A stretch of 64,000 nt of DNA, from positions 186,001 to 250,000 of the forward strand of contig JAKTTT010000020.1 in the NCBI GenBank assembly GCA_030581615.1. Reading direction: 5' to 3'. This document shows positions 56,581-64,000 of this stretch, piece by piece. The stretch's first letter is position 1. Every line of letters begins with the position of its first letter. The notes beneath the pieces were generated by a model. The model worked only from the letters and a program-made list of their open reading frames with translations, did not search any database and had not been told where the DNA came from. The DNA is from Alloascoidea africana (Eukaryota > Ascomycota > Alloascoideomycetes > Alloascoideales > Alloascoideaceae). The position numbers were made by a program, and so were the translations under genes.

Positions 56581-56778
56581 TCAAGTCTGAGCATCGCGGG
56601 CACCTTTCTTTTTAAAGTTATCACATTTTAAACTTGCCCTTTCTTGGTTAGCCTTTTCGACGAGCAGAGAGTGGTCAACGTGGGATATTTCAGTCGCGGA
56701 ATAGTCTTCGTTGCCATTCTCAGAAAAGAGAGAATCAACCTCAAAGGGTTCGGAAGATTTAACAAATGGACAAAACAT
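56581..56778 (-). pseudogene. Truncated inverted copy of the 57.2-kb gene
   Basis: On the minus strand an ATG opens 65 codons. The first 36 align without gaps to the first 36 residues of the gene at 57201 (shared SEP, EV, SLF, EN, YS and VD positions). Identity ends abruptly at the 37th codon. The following bases instead resemble pieces of that gene's own leader: the CTCTCTGCTCGTC motif and GGCTAACCAA appear again. This copy therefore looks like an inverted duplication truncated and rearranged at its outer end. It may still be transcribed because its promoter region is also partly duplicated. I doubt it is functional. Confidence 0.75.
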
Positions 56779-57310
56779 TGTCAAGTTAGTTGTACAAAAT
56801 CGGAGAATTTGGTAGACGAGCAGAGAGTGGCGCTCCCTCTAGTTACAGCTCCTGATCAATCAATTCCAAGACCCTGATTACCCTTTAACTTTTAGGAACA
56901 ACGAGTGTCAAAGAAACACACGATGAATTAAGTTTGTTTAGGGGAAAACGGAACGCTTGTTTCCCTATTTTTTTCTAAATGTGAAACTTAATTCATTGTG
57001 TTTTCATTGTTCCTACGAAAGCACAATTCAGGGGAAATAAAAGGCTAACCAAAAAAGGGCAAATAAAGGTCTTGGAATTGATTCATCAAGAGCTCTAAAT
57101 GTCTATAAGTAGAGGGCCTCCCCTCTATTCAATCCTCATCCTCATACACCACTCTCTACTCGTCTCCCAAATTCTCTTATTTTTTACAATTAACTTGACA
57201 ATGTTCATTCCATCTTCTGGATTTTCCGAACCCTCTGAGGTTAATTCTCTTTTTCCCGAGAATGGCGACGAGTACTATTCCACGACTAAAGCATCCCTCG
57301 TTGACTTGAA
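56634..57310. repeat. Imperfect inverted duplication with central hairpin
   Basis: The two arms run head to head. Left arm (minus) and right arm (plus) share TCTTGGAATTGATT, the CACTCTCTNCTCGTCT leader motif and the first 108 coding bases. Nearer the centre, ATGAATTAAGTTT (56923-56935) pairs with its complement at 56984-56996, and GGGAAAAC (56942-56949) pairs with GTTTCCC (56959-56965). The axis lies near 56.96 kb. The left arm lacks several leader segments and so is shorter. The left outer end carries an additional rearranged copy of leader motifs (56634-56674). The arms are clearly diverged, so the event is not recent. Confidence 0.8.
57104..57110 (+). promoter_or_regulatory. TATA-like box of the duplicated gene
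   Basis: TATAAGT lies 97 bp before the ATG at 57201. An in-frame ATG at 57099 precedes this box and is therefore unlikely to be in the mRNA, which supports the downstream start. Confidence 0.5.
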
Positions 57311-57926
57311 AAAGTCGAAAAGTGGACACCTTCGAGCGCAAGAACGCAAGTTTCTTAAGGCTTGGGGGTCATATAAACAAATAATAAAAAACTTGACATT
57401 TGATGATTGGATGAAATTTCGAAATTTGAGAAACGTTCACACCGAGGATAACGCTTTAACACTCTTTGCTGATCAGGTTGTGGCCTGGTATCAGGCCGAT
57501 ATCTTTGTCCTTGCCCCGAACACTCCGAGAGAGTACATGGTTAGGAAGTTCAAAAAAATGATAGCGAATGAGGTGAGCCAAATTCAAATGTTATCGTTTT
57601 ACCATGAGGAAGAGCCCGATATTCAAGAAGGTTTTTATGATCCAGAAGACGAACAAATGGTTGCAGCCGACGAGATGGAGATGCTTCAAGATTTTGTCCA
57701 AAGATTACCAGGAAATTTATGGGATTTACACCGTGGATTCGAGAGGCGCTATGGAGTTGAAGAAGCATTATCGCTCTTTACTTCATATGTTATGCAATCG
57801 TACAGACAAGAACTTTCGAGGTATTTTCCATCATTAAATGATAGCGAAACACCGTACAAATTTGAACTTGTAAAGTTTTGCTTGGAAACACATTGTCTGG
57901 CCCGAATTCAGGCAATACTACGATAA
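57201..57926 (+). CDS. Protein of unknown function, intact member of an inverted gene pair
   Basis: The 241-residue product is acidic, soluble and mostly helical, with no signal peptide, membrane span or motif that I recognise. Notable segments are a central AWYQADIFVLAPNTPREYMV, a Glu/Asp-rich linker (YHEEEPDIQEGFYDPEDEQM) and a C-terminal FCLETHCLARIQAILR. An open frame continues 34 codons upstream, but I choose this ATG for three reasons: the inverted copy conserves sequence from here, a TATA-like box lies 97 bp upstream, and the upstream residues read as leader. It has no introns. It sits in an island with a broken inverted copy, a tandem AT repeat and a possible solo LTR, unlike the conserved genes on both sides. 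I cannot assign a function. A lineage-specific or transferred gene is possible. Confidence 0.7.
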   Translation: MFIPSSGFSEPSEVNSLFPENGDEYYSTTKASLVDLKKSKSGHLRAQERKFLKAWGSYKQIIKNLTFDDWMKFRNLRNVHTEDNALTLFADQVVAWYQADIFVLAPNTPREYMVRKFKKMIANEVSQIQMLSFYHEEEPDIQEGFYDPEDEQMVAADEMEMLQDFVQRLPGNLWDLHRGFERRYGVEEALSLFTSYVMQSYRQELSRYFPSLNDSETPYKFELVKFCLETHCLARIQAILR

Positions 57927-58232
57927 ATGATGAATTCGATCAGAGCTCTGTTTGGTTTCATTGAAATTCCAGGACAGGACTCTTGATGGAGACTTTTGTA
58001 ACGAATATGATAATCAAAAAAATGCCCAACATTCCAATATACACATTTTCTAATACCTCCTTTTTCTTTAACTTGACAAGCACACTAGTTCCATTTGGAA
58101 AAGCAAAAATATAAACATACAAAGCTTACCAAATGCGTACAAGTCAATGATTTCGTTTTCTGAGGATACACTCCATACAAATGAGAAATAATCGATAGAA
58201 TGATCAAAAGTACATAGAGAAAAACGAGCAGG

Positions 58233-58316
58233 AGCTCATATGTTTTGTAATTGCTTTTTTTTGTTTTTGTTAGAGCAACATCTCATATTTTGTAATTGCA
58301 TTTTGTTGTTTTTAGA
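58233..58316. repeat. Two-copy direct repeat, AT-rich
   Basis: The unit starting CTCATAT, then TTTTGTAATTGC, then a T-rich run, occurs twice in tandem with a spacing of about 45 bases. Its copies differ by a few substitutions and T-run lengths. Confidence 0.65.
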
Positions 58317-58408
58317 TTAGAATTTCATTTTATTAATATACTGTGCTTTACGTGTTTAAAGATCTTGACAAGTAGAATCAGAATTGTAAATTTGTAGCCA
58401 GTTTGGCA

Positions 58409-58684
58409 TGCTACGCTGACTCCGCCTTGTCTACTCTCTCTAAGCGTAGGTCGGGCGCTTAAAGACTAACGAAGGTAACAGTTCGAGACCGAAACTCCAC
58501 CGTTAGAAGTAGCCCTTAGAAGAGGCTATAAGTGCTCAGTTTTTAGTTTACTGGAATGGTAAGTGGGATTCGGGGTTATCCCGACAGTGCGGGATCGAAG
58601 AGAGACCTCTCACCTCTATAGCATCACCGACGCCTAATCTATAGAGCTCTAACCCAAAACTGCCTGATCCCTAACTGCGTCACA
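58409..58684. mobile_element. Possible solo LTR (family unresolved), or structured RNA locus
   Basis: This 276-base block has a sharper, more GC-rich texture than its AT-rich left flank. It begins TGCTACGC and ends GCGTCACA, so it has TG..CA ends with near-matching inverted termini (6 of 8), as in retrotransposon LTRs. A GGCTATAAG box lies inside. No clear target-site duplication remains, so if it is an LTR it is old. The block also holds several stem pairs, for example CTCTATAG with CTATAGAG and CTACGCT with AGCGTAG, so a structured non-coding RNA is the main alternative. Confidence 0.35.
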
Positions 58685-58767
58685 TCAAAAGAACAAAGTG
58701 AAGGATAACTCCAAGCAAATTCACATGTCAACCGTAACAGTGTCCCAACTTCTCTGGTGATGTTGGG

Positions 58768-58773
58768 CACGTG
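58768..58773. promoter_or_regulatory. CACGTG E-box upstream of PSD1
   Basis: CACGTGAC lies 192-197 bp before the PSD1 ATG. E-boxes of this kind are bound by bHLH factors; phospholipid genes in yeasts are often under the bHLH pair Ino2/Ino4, whose core is CANNTG. The link is inference. Confidence 0.4.
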
Positions 58774-58964
58774 ACCAGCATCTATGGTAGTGGAGCCGTG
58801 GAATGAGGTCAATATGCCCCATTCTTCTATTATTCAGATTATTCCACAAGCAATTATTACCACGACATTCCTTCGTTCCCTCTGGCGTAGCTTTTTCTAC
58901 TCGTAGCGAGAAGGCTAGAGTAATACCCTCATTCGAGTTTTCCTTTTGATATTTGGGAGGTTTC

Positions 58965-61124
58965 ATGTCGTCTGACCGGCTTAGGACGGCGCCTTTAAGA
59001 TTTGGAAAGCTAGTTTCCAAACCTACGGTGGGAATTACAACCTCCTCTGCGAATGGATCCCAAGCTGGTGATAGCTTTGACGAAATAGCGGCTTCATGCG
59101 ATGAGTGCGCCACAGAAGATACAAGCGCAAGAAGTCTGCTTTCGGATCACTCTTTGGAAGAGGAAGGGCCCGACAGTCTCAAAATTTTGAGAAAGATCGG
59201 TGACGCCAACTCTATACAGGCAACAACTCCATCAACTGATATCTCAACTCAGAGTTATTACTATAACTACTACGGAGTAATTACTTACGGACGGAAAAAT
59301 CTGTCTCGGCTAAAGTCTGCACTCTACTATGGAATACGGTCGGGATCTGGACGTGCCAGAGTCGGCATAAAAAGAGTACGATCAAGGTTGCCTCGTCTCC
59401 CGCGGCGTTTTCCACCAGGAACAGCATGGATCCCGTCATATCCTAAAATCAAAGCTGGAAAGAGGAGGAATTCAATAAGCGCCGGGAAGAGCAGGAAAGC
59501 GAGAAAATCGTTCAGTAATGGTTCAGATGCACGAGCCAGGAGAAAAGAGAGACGCAAACTACTGAGACTTTGGGCTTTCACTTCATTTGGGTTTCTTGCC
59601 CATGAAGTCCTCAGAAATGTCAGAACAGCGCGGTATTTGCCCCATTTTTATCCTAGAGCTCAGACTGGTTCCCAAGGCGAAGAAAATGTCCAACCGGCGG
59701 TTAGACCCATGGGCTCGTGGAAAGCATCTGCGTATTCTTCTCTCCCGCTGAAAGGCATCAGTAGGTTATGGGGCAAAATGAACAGGGTCACTCTTCCTAT
59801 CTGGTTGAGAAAGCCGAGTTTCCGTCTCTACTCATATCTTTTTGGCGTTAATCTAGAAGAGGTAGAGGAAACTGATCTCACTGTCTACCGAAACCTAGGC
59901 GAGTTCTTTTATAGAAGGCTAAAGCCTGGTGCTCGTCCTATTGATGACCAATCTCTCGTTGTTTCACCAGCGGATGGGACAATCATTCACTTTGGCACCA
60001 TTAAAAATGGCGAAATAGAGCAGGTTAAATGTATGACCTACTCGCTTGAAGCTTTATTGGGTCCTCTAAGACCAAGACCGAAGGAATCGGACCAGTTTGC
60101 CAAAATCGCAGCACCCCAATACCACGTTGACTTTCCAGATTCCGATCAACATAGCGAAACACACGAGAAATTCGCCAGAATGAATGATATTTCCTGTTAT
60201 ACGACTGTTGATGAGGTGCTCCTTACAAAAGCCAGTGCGGATGAATCAGGCAAAAGTACTACGCGTCATTTACTCAGTAAAACGTCCTATACTACGGAAG
60301 GTGATGCTTCGATTTCGGCTAAACCAATCTCTTCGGTAAATGCGGTTACTAGAGACTTGGTTATGAACTCTCCGGAAATCACAGGAAAGAAAAAGGATAA
60401 GGAAACTGAATTGTTTTTCACTGTCATCTACCTGGCTCCAGGCGATTATCACCGCTTTCATTCTCCAGCTAATTGGGTAGTTCAGCTACGTCGACATTTT
60501 GTTGGTGAACTTTACAGCGTTGCACCTTATTTTCAGACCCACTTCCCAGATCTCTTTGTTTTAAATGAAAGGGTCGCCTTATTAGGCAAGTGGAAATATG
60601 GCTTCTTCAGTATGACACCTGTGGGTGCTACAAATGTGGGAAGCATTAAACTTAATTTCGATAAAGAATTGACCACCAATACCTATTACGAGCAACCGCC
60701 GTCAAAGTCTTCAAGTCAGGCAAATCAGAATAGTTGTCTTACCGGGGAACGTGAAAGTTTATACCCCACGACCACAACTTCATCTTCCAGTTCAAGTTTC
60801 TTGAGCAGTGGGCATGACTCAGATTCATCGTTCGCAACTACTAACACTAGTTATACATCATTGGAGAACCCAGGTTCCCAACAGGCAAAGAATCTCAATG
60901 GCCCTTCTCGAAACAGGACTATTAAGAACACATGTTATGAGGCGACGTATAAATTGGCCAGTCGGCTTTTGGGAGGTGTGCCAATTGTTAAAGGTGAGGA
61001 AATGGGAGGCTTCAATCTTGGAAGTACAGTTGTTCTCGTGTTTGAGGCCCCAAGAGACTTCAAATTTGATGTTGAAGCAGGACAGCATGTCAAAGTGGGA
61101 CAAACATTGGGCAATTTCTCTTGA
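58965..61124 (+). CDS. PSD1: Mitochondrial phosphatidylserine decarboxylase (Psd1)
   Basis: The 719-residue proenzyme makes phosphatidylethanolamine in the mitochondrial inner membrane. The catalytic part runs from about 290 to the end and shows SPADGTIIHFG, APGDYHRFHSP and the self-cleavage motif LGST at 685-688. Cleavage before Ser687 creates the pyruvoyl group of the small alpha subunit. The N-terminal 35 residues are basic and hydroxylated, like a targeting signal, then comes an acidic stretch, a strongly basic stretch (about 110-205) and one membrane segment near 210-230. It is longer than S. cerevisiae Psd1 (500 aa), partly from this N-region and partly from a Ser/Thr-rich insert at about 585-650 between the beta core and the cleavage site. 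No C2 domain is present, so it is not Psd2. Confidence 0.9.
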   Translation: MSSDRLRTAPLRFGKLVSKPTVGITTSSANGSQAGDSFDEIAASCDECATEDTSARSLLSDHSLEEEGPDSLKILRKIGDANSIQATTPSTDISTQSYYYNYYGVITYGRKNLSRLKSALYYGIRSGSGRARVGIKRVRSRLPRLPRRFPPGTAWIPSYPKIKAGKRRNSISAGKSRKARKSFSNGSDARARRKERRKLLRLWAFTSFGFLAHEVLRNVRTARYLPHFYPRAQTGSQGEENVQPAVRPMGSWKASAYSSLPLKGISRLWGKMNRVTLPIWLRKPSFRLYSYLFGVNLEEVEETDLTVYRNLGEFFYRRLKPGARPIDDQSLVVSPADGTIIHFGTIKNGEIEQVKCMTYSLEALLGPLRPRPKESDQFAKIAAPQYHVDFPDSDQHSETHEKFARMNDISCYTTVDEVLLTKASADESGKSTTRHLLSKTSYTTEGDASISAKPISSVNAVTRDLVMNSPEITGKKKDKETELFFTVIYLAPGDYHRFHSPANWVVQLRRHFVGELYSVAPYFQTHFPDLFVLNERVALLGKWKYGFFSMTPVGATNVGSIKLNFDKELTTNTYYEQPPSKSSSQANQNSCLTGERESLYPTTTTSSSSSSFLSSGHDSDSSFATTNTSYTSLENPGSQQAKNLNGPSRNRTIKNTCYEATYKLASRLLGGVPIVKGEEMGGFNLGSTVVLVFEAPRDFKFDVEAGQHVKVGQTLGNFS

Positions 61125-62307
61125 GGTTTTTTTTCGCTGCTTAGATACGGTAAAGCATTTAATTTAACATTTAATATGTATGTTGACCTTAATAGCATAT
61201 TTATCGAGCAAGAATAGTTTGGATCGGCATTGTCATATTTAAGCTCTTCGTCTAAATAAAATTCAACGTACTTGTTCTTTTGGGCTCAATATGTTTAGCA
61301 CGGGATATCACACAGAGCTTTCAAAGCGCTTGATTCTGCTTAAGAAAACGAATATGCAGTTTATTCTTTATGTGTTTTTGTTTGACTGCCCTAAGGCGAG
61401 GTGCCATTCTGGTGTAACGGTCTGATGAAGCTTAGATCTGGTCAACCTGGACACTCTCCCTCCTACTGGGCGCCACGAGTTTAATCATGCTTGGAGCATA
61501 ATATCAGCAGCAACCAGCTGGATGGTACCTGAAACGGATTGGGCGCCAATTGTCATTCTTTTATCCACAAGTGTCGTATCTGGAGGACGCTTGATCCCTG
61601 GCACTTCTGGAGCAGAGTGGCATTGGACCAGGACACCAAGAACGATTGGGCTACATTGTGAACCAGAGAGGGAAACAGCCTTGCCTATTTTAATAAACAA
61701 AAGTCTGAGACAGAACAGTGCTGGTGCGTTTTGTTCCTAGGTTAAATAGATTGAGGCGGCATTAGTACCGGTATTATATCACTGGAAATTGGAACATCTC
61801 ATCCTCCAACAATAGCAGCAAATAGGCCCGCAACACAATGGGAAATACAGGCCCGCTTGATGCGGATTCTATCGAAACTATATGGCGCGCCTGATGCACC
61901 GGAGATGCTACGAGAAGAGAGAGTTAGGCTTTGGGCCTGATCCAGCAGAGTCCCCACAAGCTGGGCTGGAGGAGCATTTGTGCAAAAAGATGCCTTTCCC
62001 CTAAACAAGCCAGACCTGGCGTGATTAAGCATTTGCTTAGTGCAGCTCTTCTTGTCCCTATCTCTTTGTTTCGTAACTCTTTTCCCACTATCTGGCTCGA
62101 GAGACTCTTTCGTCAGGACAAAGCGGATCTGGCGTTGCATCTCTGGTTTCGAGGCTCGTTCATCTTTTATGATCCGCAGCCCCATATTTTCGCGCTGCAA
62201 AACATTCTCTTACCCGTTTAGCTTTCCCGCTTATTTCTGCTCCTGAGTTTCCAGTCATCACATTCCACGAAACAATTATTCCCTGACGAGACGACAAAAG
62301 TTCGATC
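61125..62307. other. Intergenic region and GC-richer leader of the PKH-type kinase gene
   Basis: About 1.2 kb. After an AT-rich PSD1 3' end, the sequence from about 61400 to 62230 is GC-richer and opens frames on both strands. One minus-strand frame (61485-61700) has fairly coding-like codons and follows an AAAATAG acceptor-like site, but no upstream exon or known domain was found. The rest reads as promoter or long leader of the kinase gene. Confidence 0.4.
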
Positions 62308-64000
62308 ATGGAAGACGTGTCCAAGCTCGAGGATGGCGCTAGTGCTACTCATCCCGCCAGGCCAGCTTCGGTCCACAGCTGGAGAGAGGATGGAGCCACG
62401 GCTGACGAGGGAAAGCACAACTGGGTGGAACAAAACACTACACCAACAACAGAAAAAACATCAACAACTCCTACCAAATCCTTCAAAAAGGGCCTTTCTG
62501 ACTTCACCATAGGGCAGAATATTGGAGACGGCTCTTACTCGACTGTTCTGTTAGGCACAGAAAGCAAGACTGGCAGACAATGTGCGATTAAGGTCCTCGA
62601 CAAGAGACACATTATCAAGGAAAAGAAAATCAAGTATGTCAACATTGAACGGGACACCTTAAACAGATTGGGCTCTCACAGAGGCATCATTCAGCTTTTC
62701 TATACGTTCCAAGATGAGCTGAGTTTATATTTTGTTCTGGACTACGCACCCAATGGCGAACTACTCTCTCTTATCAAGCACCATGGTAGCCTTGATGAAG
62801 CTTGTACAAGGTACTATGGTGCCCAAATCCTCGATGCCCTAGATTTTATGCACTCAAAGGGAGTCATCCACCGGGATTTGAAGCCGGAAAACATTTTGCT
62901 CGATGAAAACTACTCTGTCAAGATAACTGACTTTGGTACTGCAAAATTGATCTCAGACGAGGAATTGGAACAGTTGGCTGCAACAGGTGAGGAGTTTGAT
63001 ACTCGAGCGGACTCGTTTGTTGGAACGGCGGAGTACGTGTCTCCAGAACTTTTGATAGACAAGTCGTGTGGGAAGAGTTGTGATCTCTGGGCATTTGGCT
63101 GTGTTCTATTCCAAATGATAGCGGGCAGACCACCATTTAAGGCGAATAACGAATACCTCACTTTTCAAAAGATCACCAAGCTCCATTTCTCGTATCCTCC
63201 TGGGTTTTCGAAAAACGTGCGAGAGGTTGTTGGCAAGCTGCTCTTGCTGGAACCTGAGAAGCGGTTAACAATTCCACAAATCAAAAAGACATTGTTCTTT
63301 TCGCCTGTTACATGGGACGATCCTGATTCTATTTGGCTAACTCCGCATCCTGAATTCAAACCTTTTGTCTCTAATGTGAATACGGTTGCCTATATCTACA
63401 GCTACGAAGAAGGCGGAATCTCCTCGGTCAAAAAGCCCAGCACTCAGAAAAAGCACTCTACCAGTTCCCTATTTCGCAAGATTTCAGGATCCCAAAAGAA
63501 AAAGTCGGACAAATCTGCAATAGCCGAATTGAAGGTCTCCAGCGTGCCTGATTTTAGCCTTAATGCTAGTGTCACTAGTGTCGACTCCACAAGCAAAATT
63601 TCAAACATGAAGTGGTCCAAAAGTTCGCTAGCAGTTGCCGAGGAGGGCCTTTACGTGTCTCCTAATAGATCATTTGTTGATCAAGAATCGTCTCATGATC
63701 GCGAAGGTGATGATAAATCGGAAGGATCTTTGGATTTGTCTCATGAAGCTGCTGATGAGATTTCCTCAGACCCCAAAGATAAGGACCAGGTCCCACACAA
63801 CACAAACGGAGCATTAAAACCGTCTGAAAGCAAGACTGTTGGCCTTGCTACACTTCCCGAGAGTTCTGTTCTTTCAAATGCTGCTTTGTCTCAATCACAC
63901 TCAGATTCCCCCAATCCGCCTTCCTCTGTTCCCATGCACCTGCCAACAGAGTCAGCCAAGGCACCCCCCAGTTCCAGCCCTGGATCGCCAATGGAAAAAG
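62308..64000 (+). CDS. PDK1-type protein kinase Pkh1/Pkh2, 3' end beyond the window
   Basis: The frame starts at the ATG at 62308 and is still open at the window edge after 564 codons, so the gene is partial. An N-tail of about 65 residues precedes the kinase domain (about 67-335). The domain has the glycine loop IGDGSYSTV near 74, lysine in CAIKVLDK, HRDLKPENILLDEN near 187, DFGTAKL near 208 and an activation loop ADSFVGTAEYVSPELL. The GTAEYVSPELL sequence and the spacing are typical of PDK1, and in yeasts of Pkh1, Pkh2 and Pkh3. These kinases respond to sphingoid bases and phosphorylate AGC kinases such as Ypk1 and Pkc1 at the plasma membrane and eisosomes. After the kinase comes Ser/Pro-rich disordered sequence. 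A PH domain, if present, would lie beyond the window. Confidence 0.88.
   Translation, partial: MEDVSKLEDGASATHPARPASVHSWREDGATADEGKHNWVEQNTTPTTEKTSTTPTKSFKKGLSDFTIGQNIGDGSYSTVLLGTESKTGRQCAIKVLDKRHIIKEKKIKYVNIERDTLNRLGSHRGIIQLFYTFQDELSLYFVLDYAPNGELLSLIKHHGSLDEACTRYYGAQILDALDFMHSKGVIHRDLKPENILLDENYSVKITDFGTAKLISDEELEQLAATGEEFDTRADSFVGTAEYVSPELLIDKSCGKSCDLWAFGCVLFQMIAGRPPFKANNEYLTFQKITKLHFSYPPGFSKNVREVVGKLLLLEPEKRLTIPQIKKTLFFSPVTWDDPDSIWLTPHPEFKPFVSNVNTVAYIYSYEEGGISSVKKPSTQKKHSTSSLFRKISGSQKKKSDKSAIAELKVSSVPDFSLNASVTSVDSTSKISNMKWSKSSLAVAEEGLYVSPNRSFVDQESSHDREGDDKSEGSLDLSHEAADEISSDPKDKDQVPHNTNGALKPSESKTVGLATLPESSVLSNAALSQSHSDSPNPPSSVPMHLPTESAKAPPSSSPGSPMEK

Larger units (their letters stand above)
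57927..58964. other. Intergenic island between the orphan gene and PSD1
   Basis: About 1 kb. The left part is AT-rich with a two-copy tandem repeat. Positions 58409-58684 form a distinct block, possibly an LTR or structured RNA. The last 280 bp hold the PSD1 promoter with a CACGTG site. No protein gene is seen. Confidence 0.5.

Noticed and set aside
57099-57200. 34-codon upstream extension of the orphan gene
   Set aside because: Its ATG precedes the TATA-like box, and in the inverted copy the coding match starts at the downstream ATG.
61799-62221. Minus 133-codon and plus 96-codon frames before the PKH kinase
   Set aside because: They overlap each other in GC-richer leader sequence, and neither shows a domain.

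Overview
This 64 kb window reads as nuclear DNA of a budding yeast (Saccharomycotina). The GC content is about 40 percent by eye, tRNA-Trp carries a short intron, and nearly every gene matches a Saccharomyces cerevisiae family: HOC1, MAK31, THI20, YNL040W, IFA38, CDC6, SNT1, IRA1/2, ATP19, CHL1, DCD1, PSD1 and PKH1/2. It is unusually rich in introns for that group. I reconstructed 21 introns in 9 of the 20 main protein genes. Most are 53-89 nt (one is 127 nt), with GT..AG ends and a CTAAC/CTAAT-like branch site. This and the GC content suggest a methylotroph-like yeast such as Komagataella, but no marker here settles the genus.

Layout. Positions 1-14.4 kb are gene-poor: a Hoc1-type Golgi mannosyltransferase, the NatC subunit Mak31, an intron-bearing tRNA-Trp and a small secreted double-psi beta-barrel protein, separated by 0.5-6 kb of AT-rich sequence. 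Positions 14.4-19.9 kb hold a thiamine-related pair, a Dal5/Thi73-family transporter converging on a five-exon THI20, followed by an alanyl-tRNA editing protein. Positions 21.1-29.2 kb hold a tail-anchored coiled-coil protein with an EF-hand rebuilt by splicing, then three minus-strand genes: IFA38 (fatty-acid elongation), an Arg/Ser/Tyr-rich protein and CDC6. CDC6 and SNT1 diverge from a promoter with a MluI cell-cycle box. Positions 29.6-45.4 kb are two giant genes, the SANT-domain corepressor SNT1 (2022 aa) and an IRA-type RasGAP (2627 aa). Positions 45.8-56.4 kb are compact: ATP19, CHL1, an Rrt8-like membrane protein, an eight-exon TFIIIC subunit, a mitochondrial PPR protein and DCD1, some only 46-66 bp apart. 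Positions 56.6-58.7 kb are an island unlike its surroundings: an inverted duplication around a hairpin, one intact gene of unknown function with a broken head-to-head copy, and a possible solo LTR. PSD1 follows, and the 5' half of a PKH1/2 kinase runs off the end.

Functional themes. Several genes serve genome maintenance and S phase (CDC6, CHL1, DCD1) or transcription control (SNT1, TFIIIC). Others serve thiamine supply (transporter, THI20), lipid synthesis (IFA38, PSD1) and nutrient or membrane signalling (IRA, PKH). These are ordinary eukaryotic neighbours with their own promoters, not operons.

The two observations most worth following are a predicted 5-nt micro-exon that completes the Walker A motif of CHL1, and the inverted gene duplication at 56.6-57.9 kb. 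All exon joins were deduced by reading the sequence and have no transcript support.
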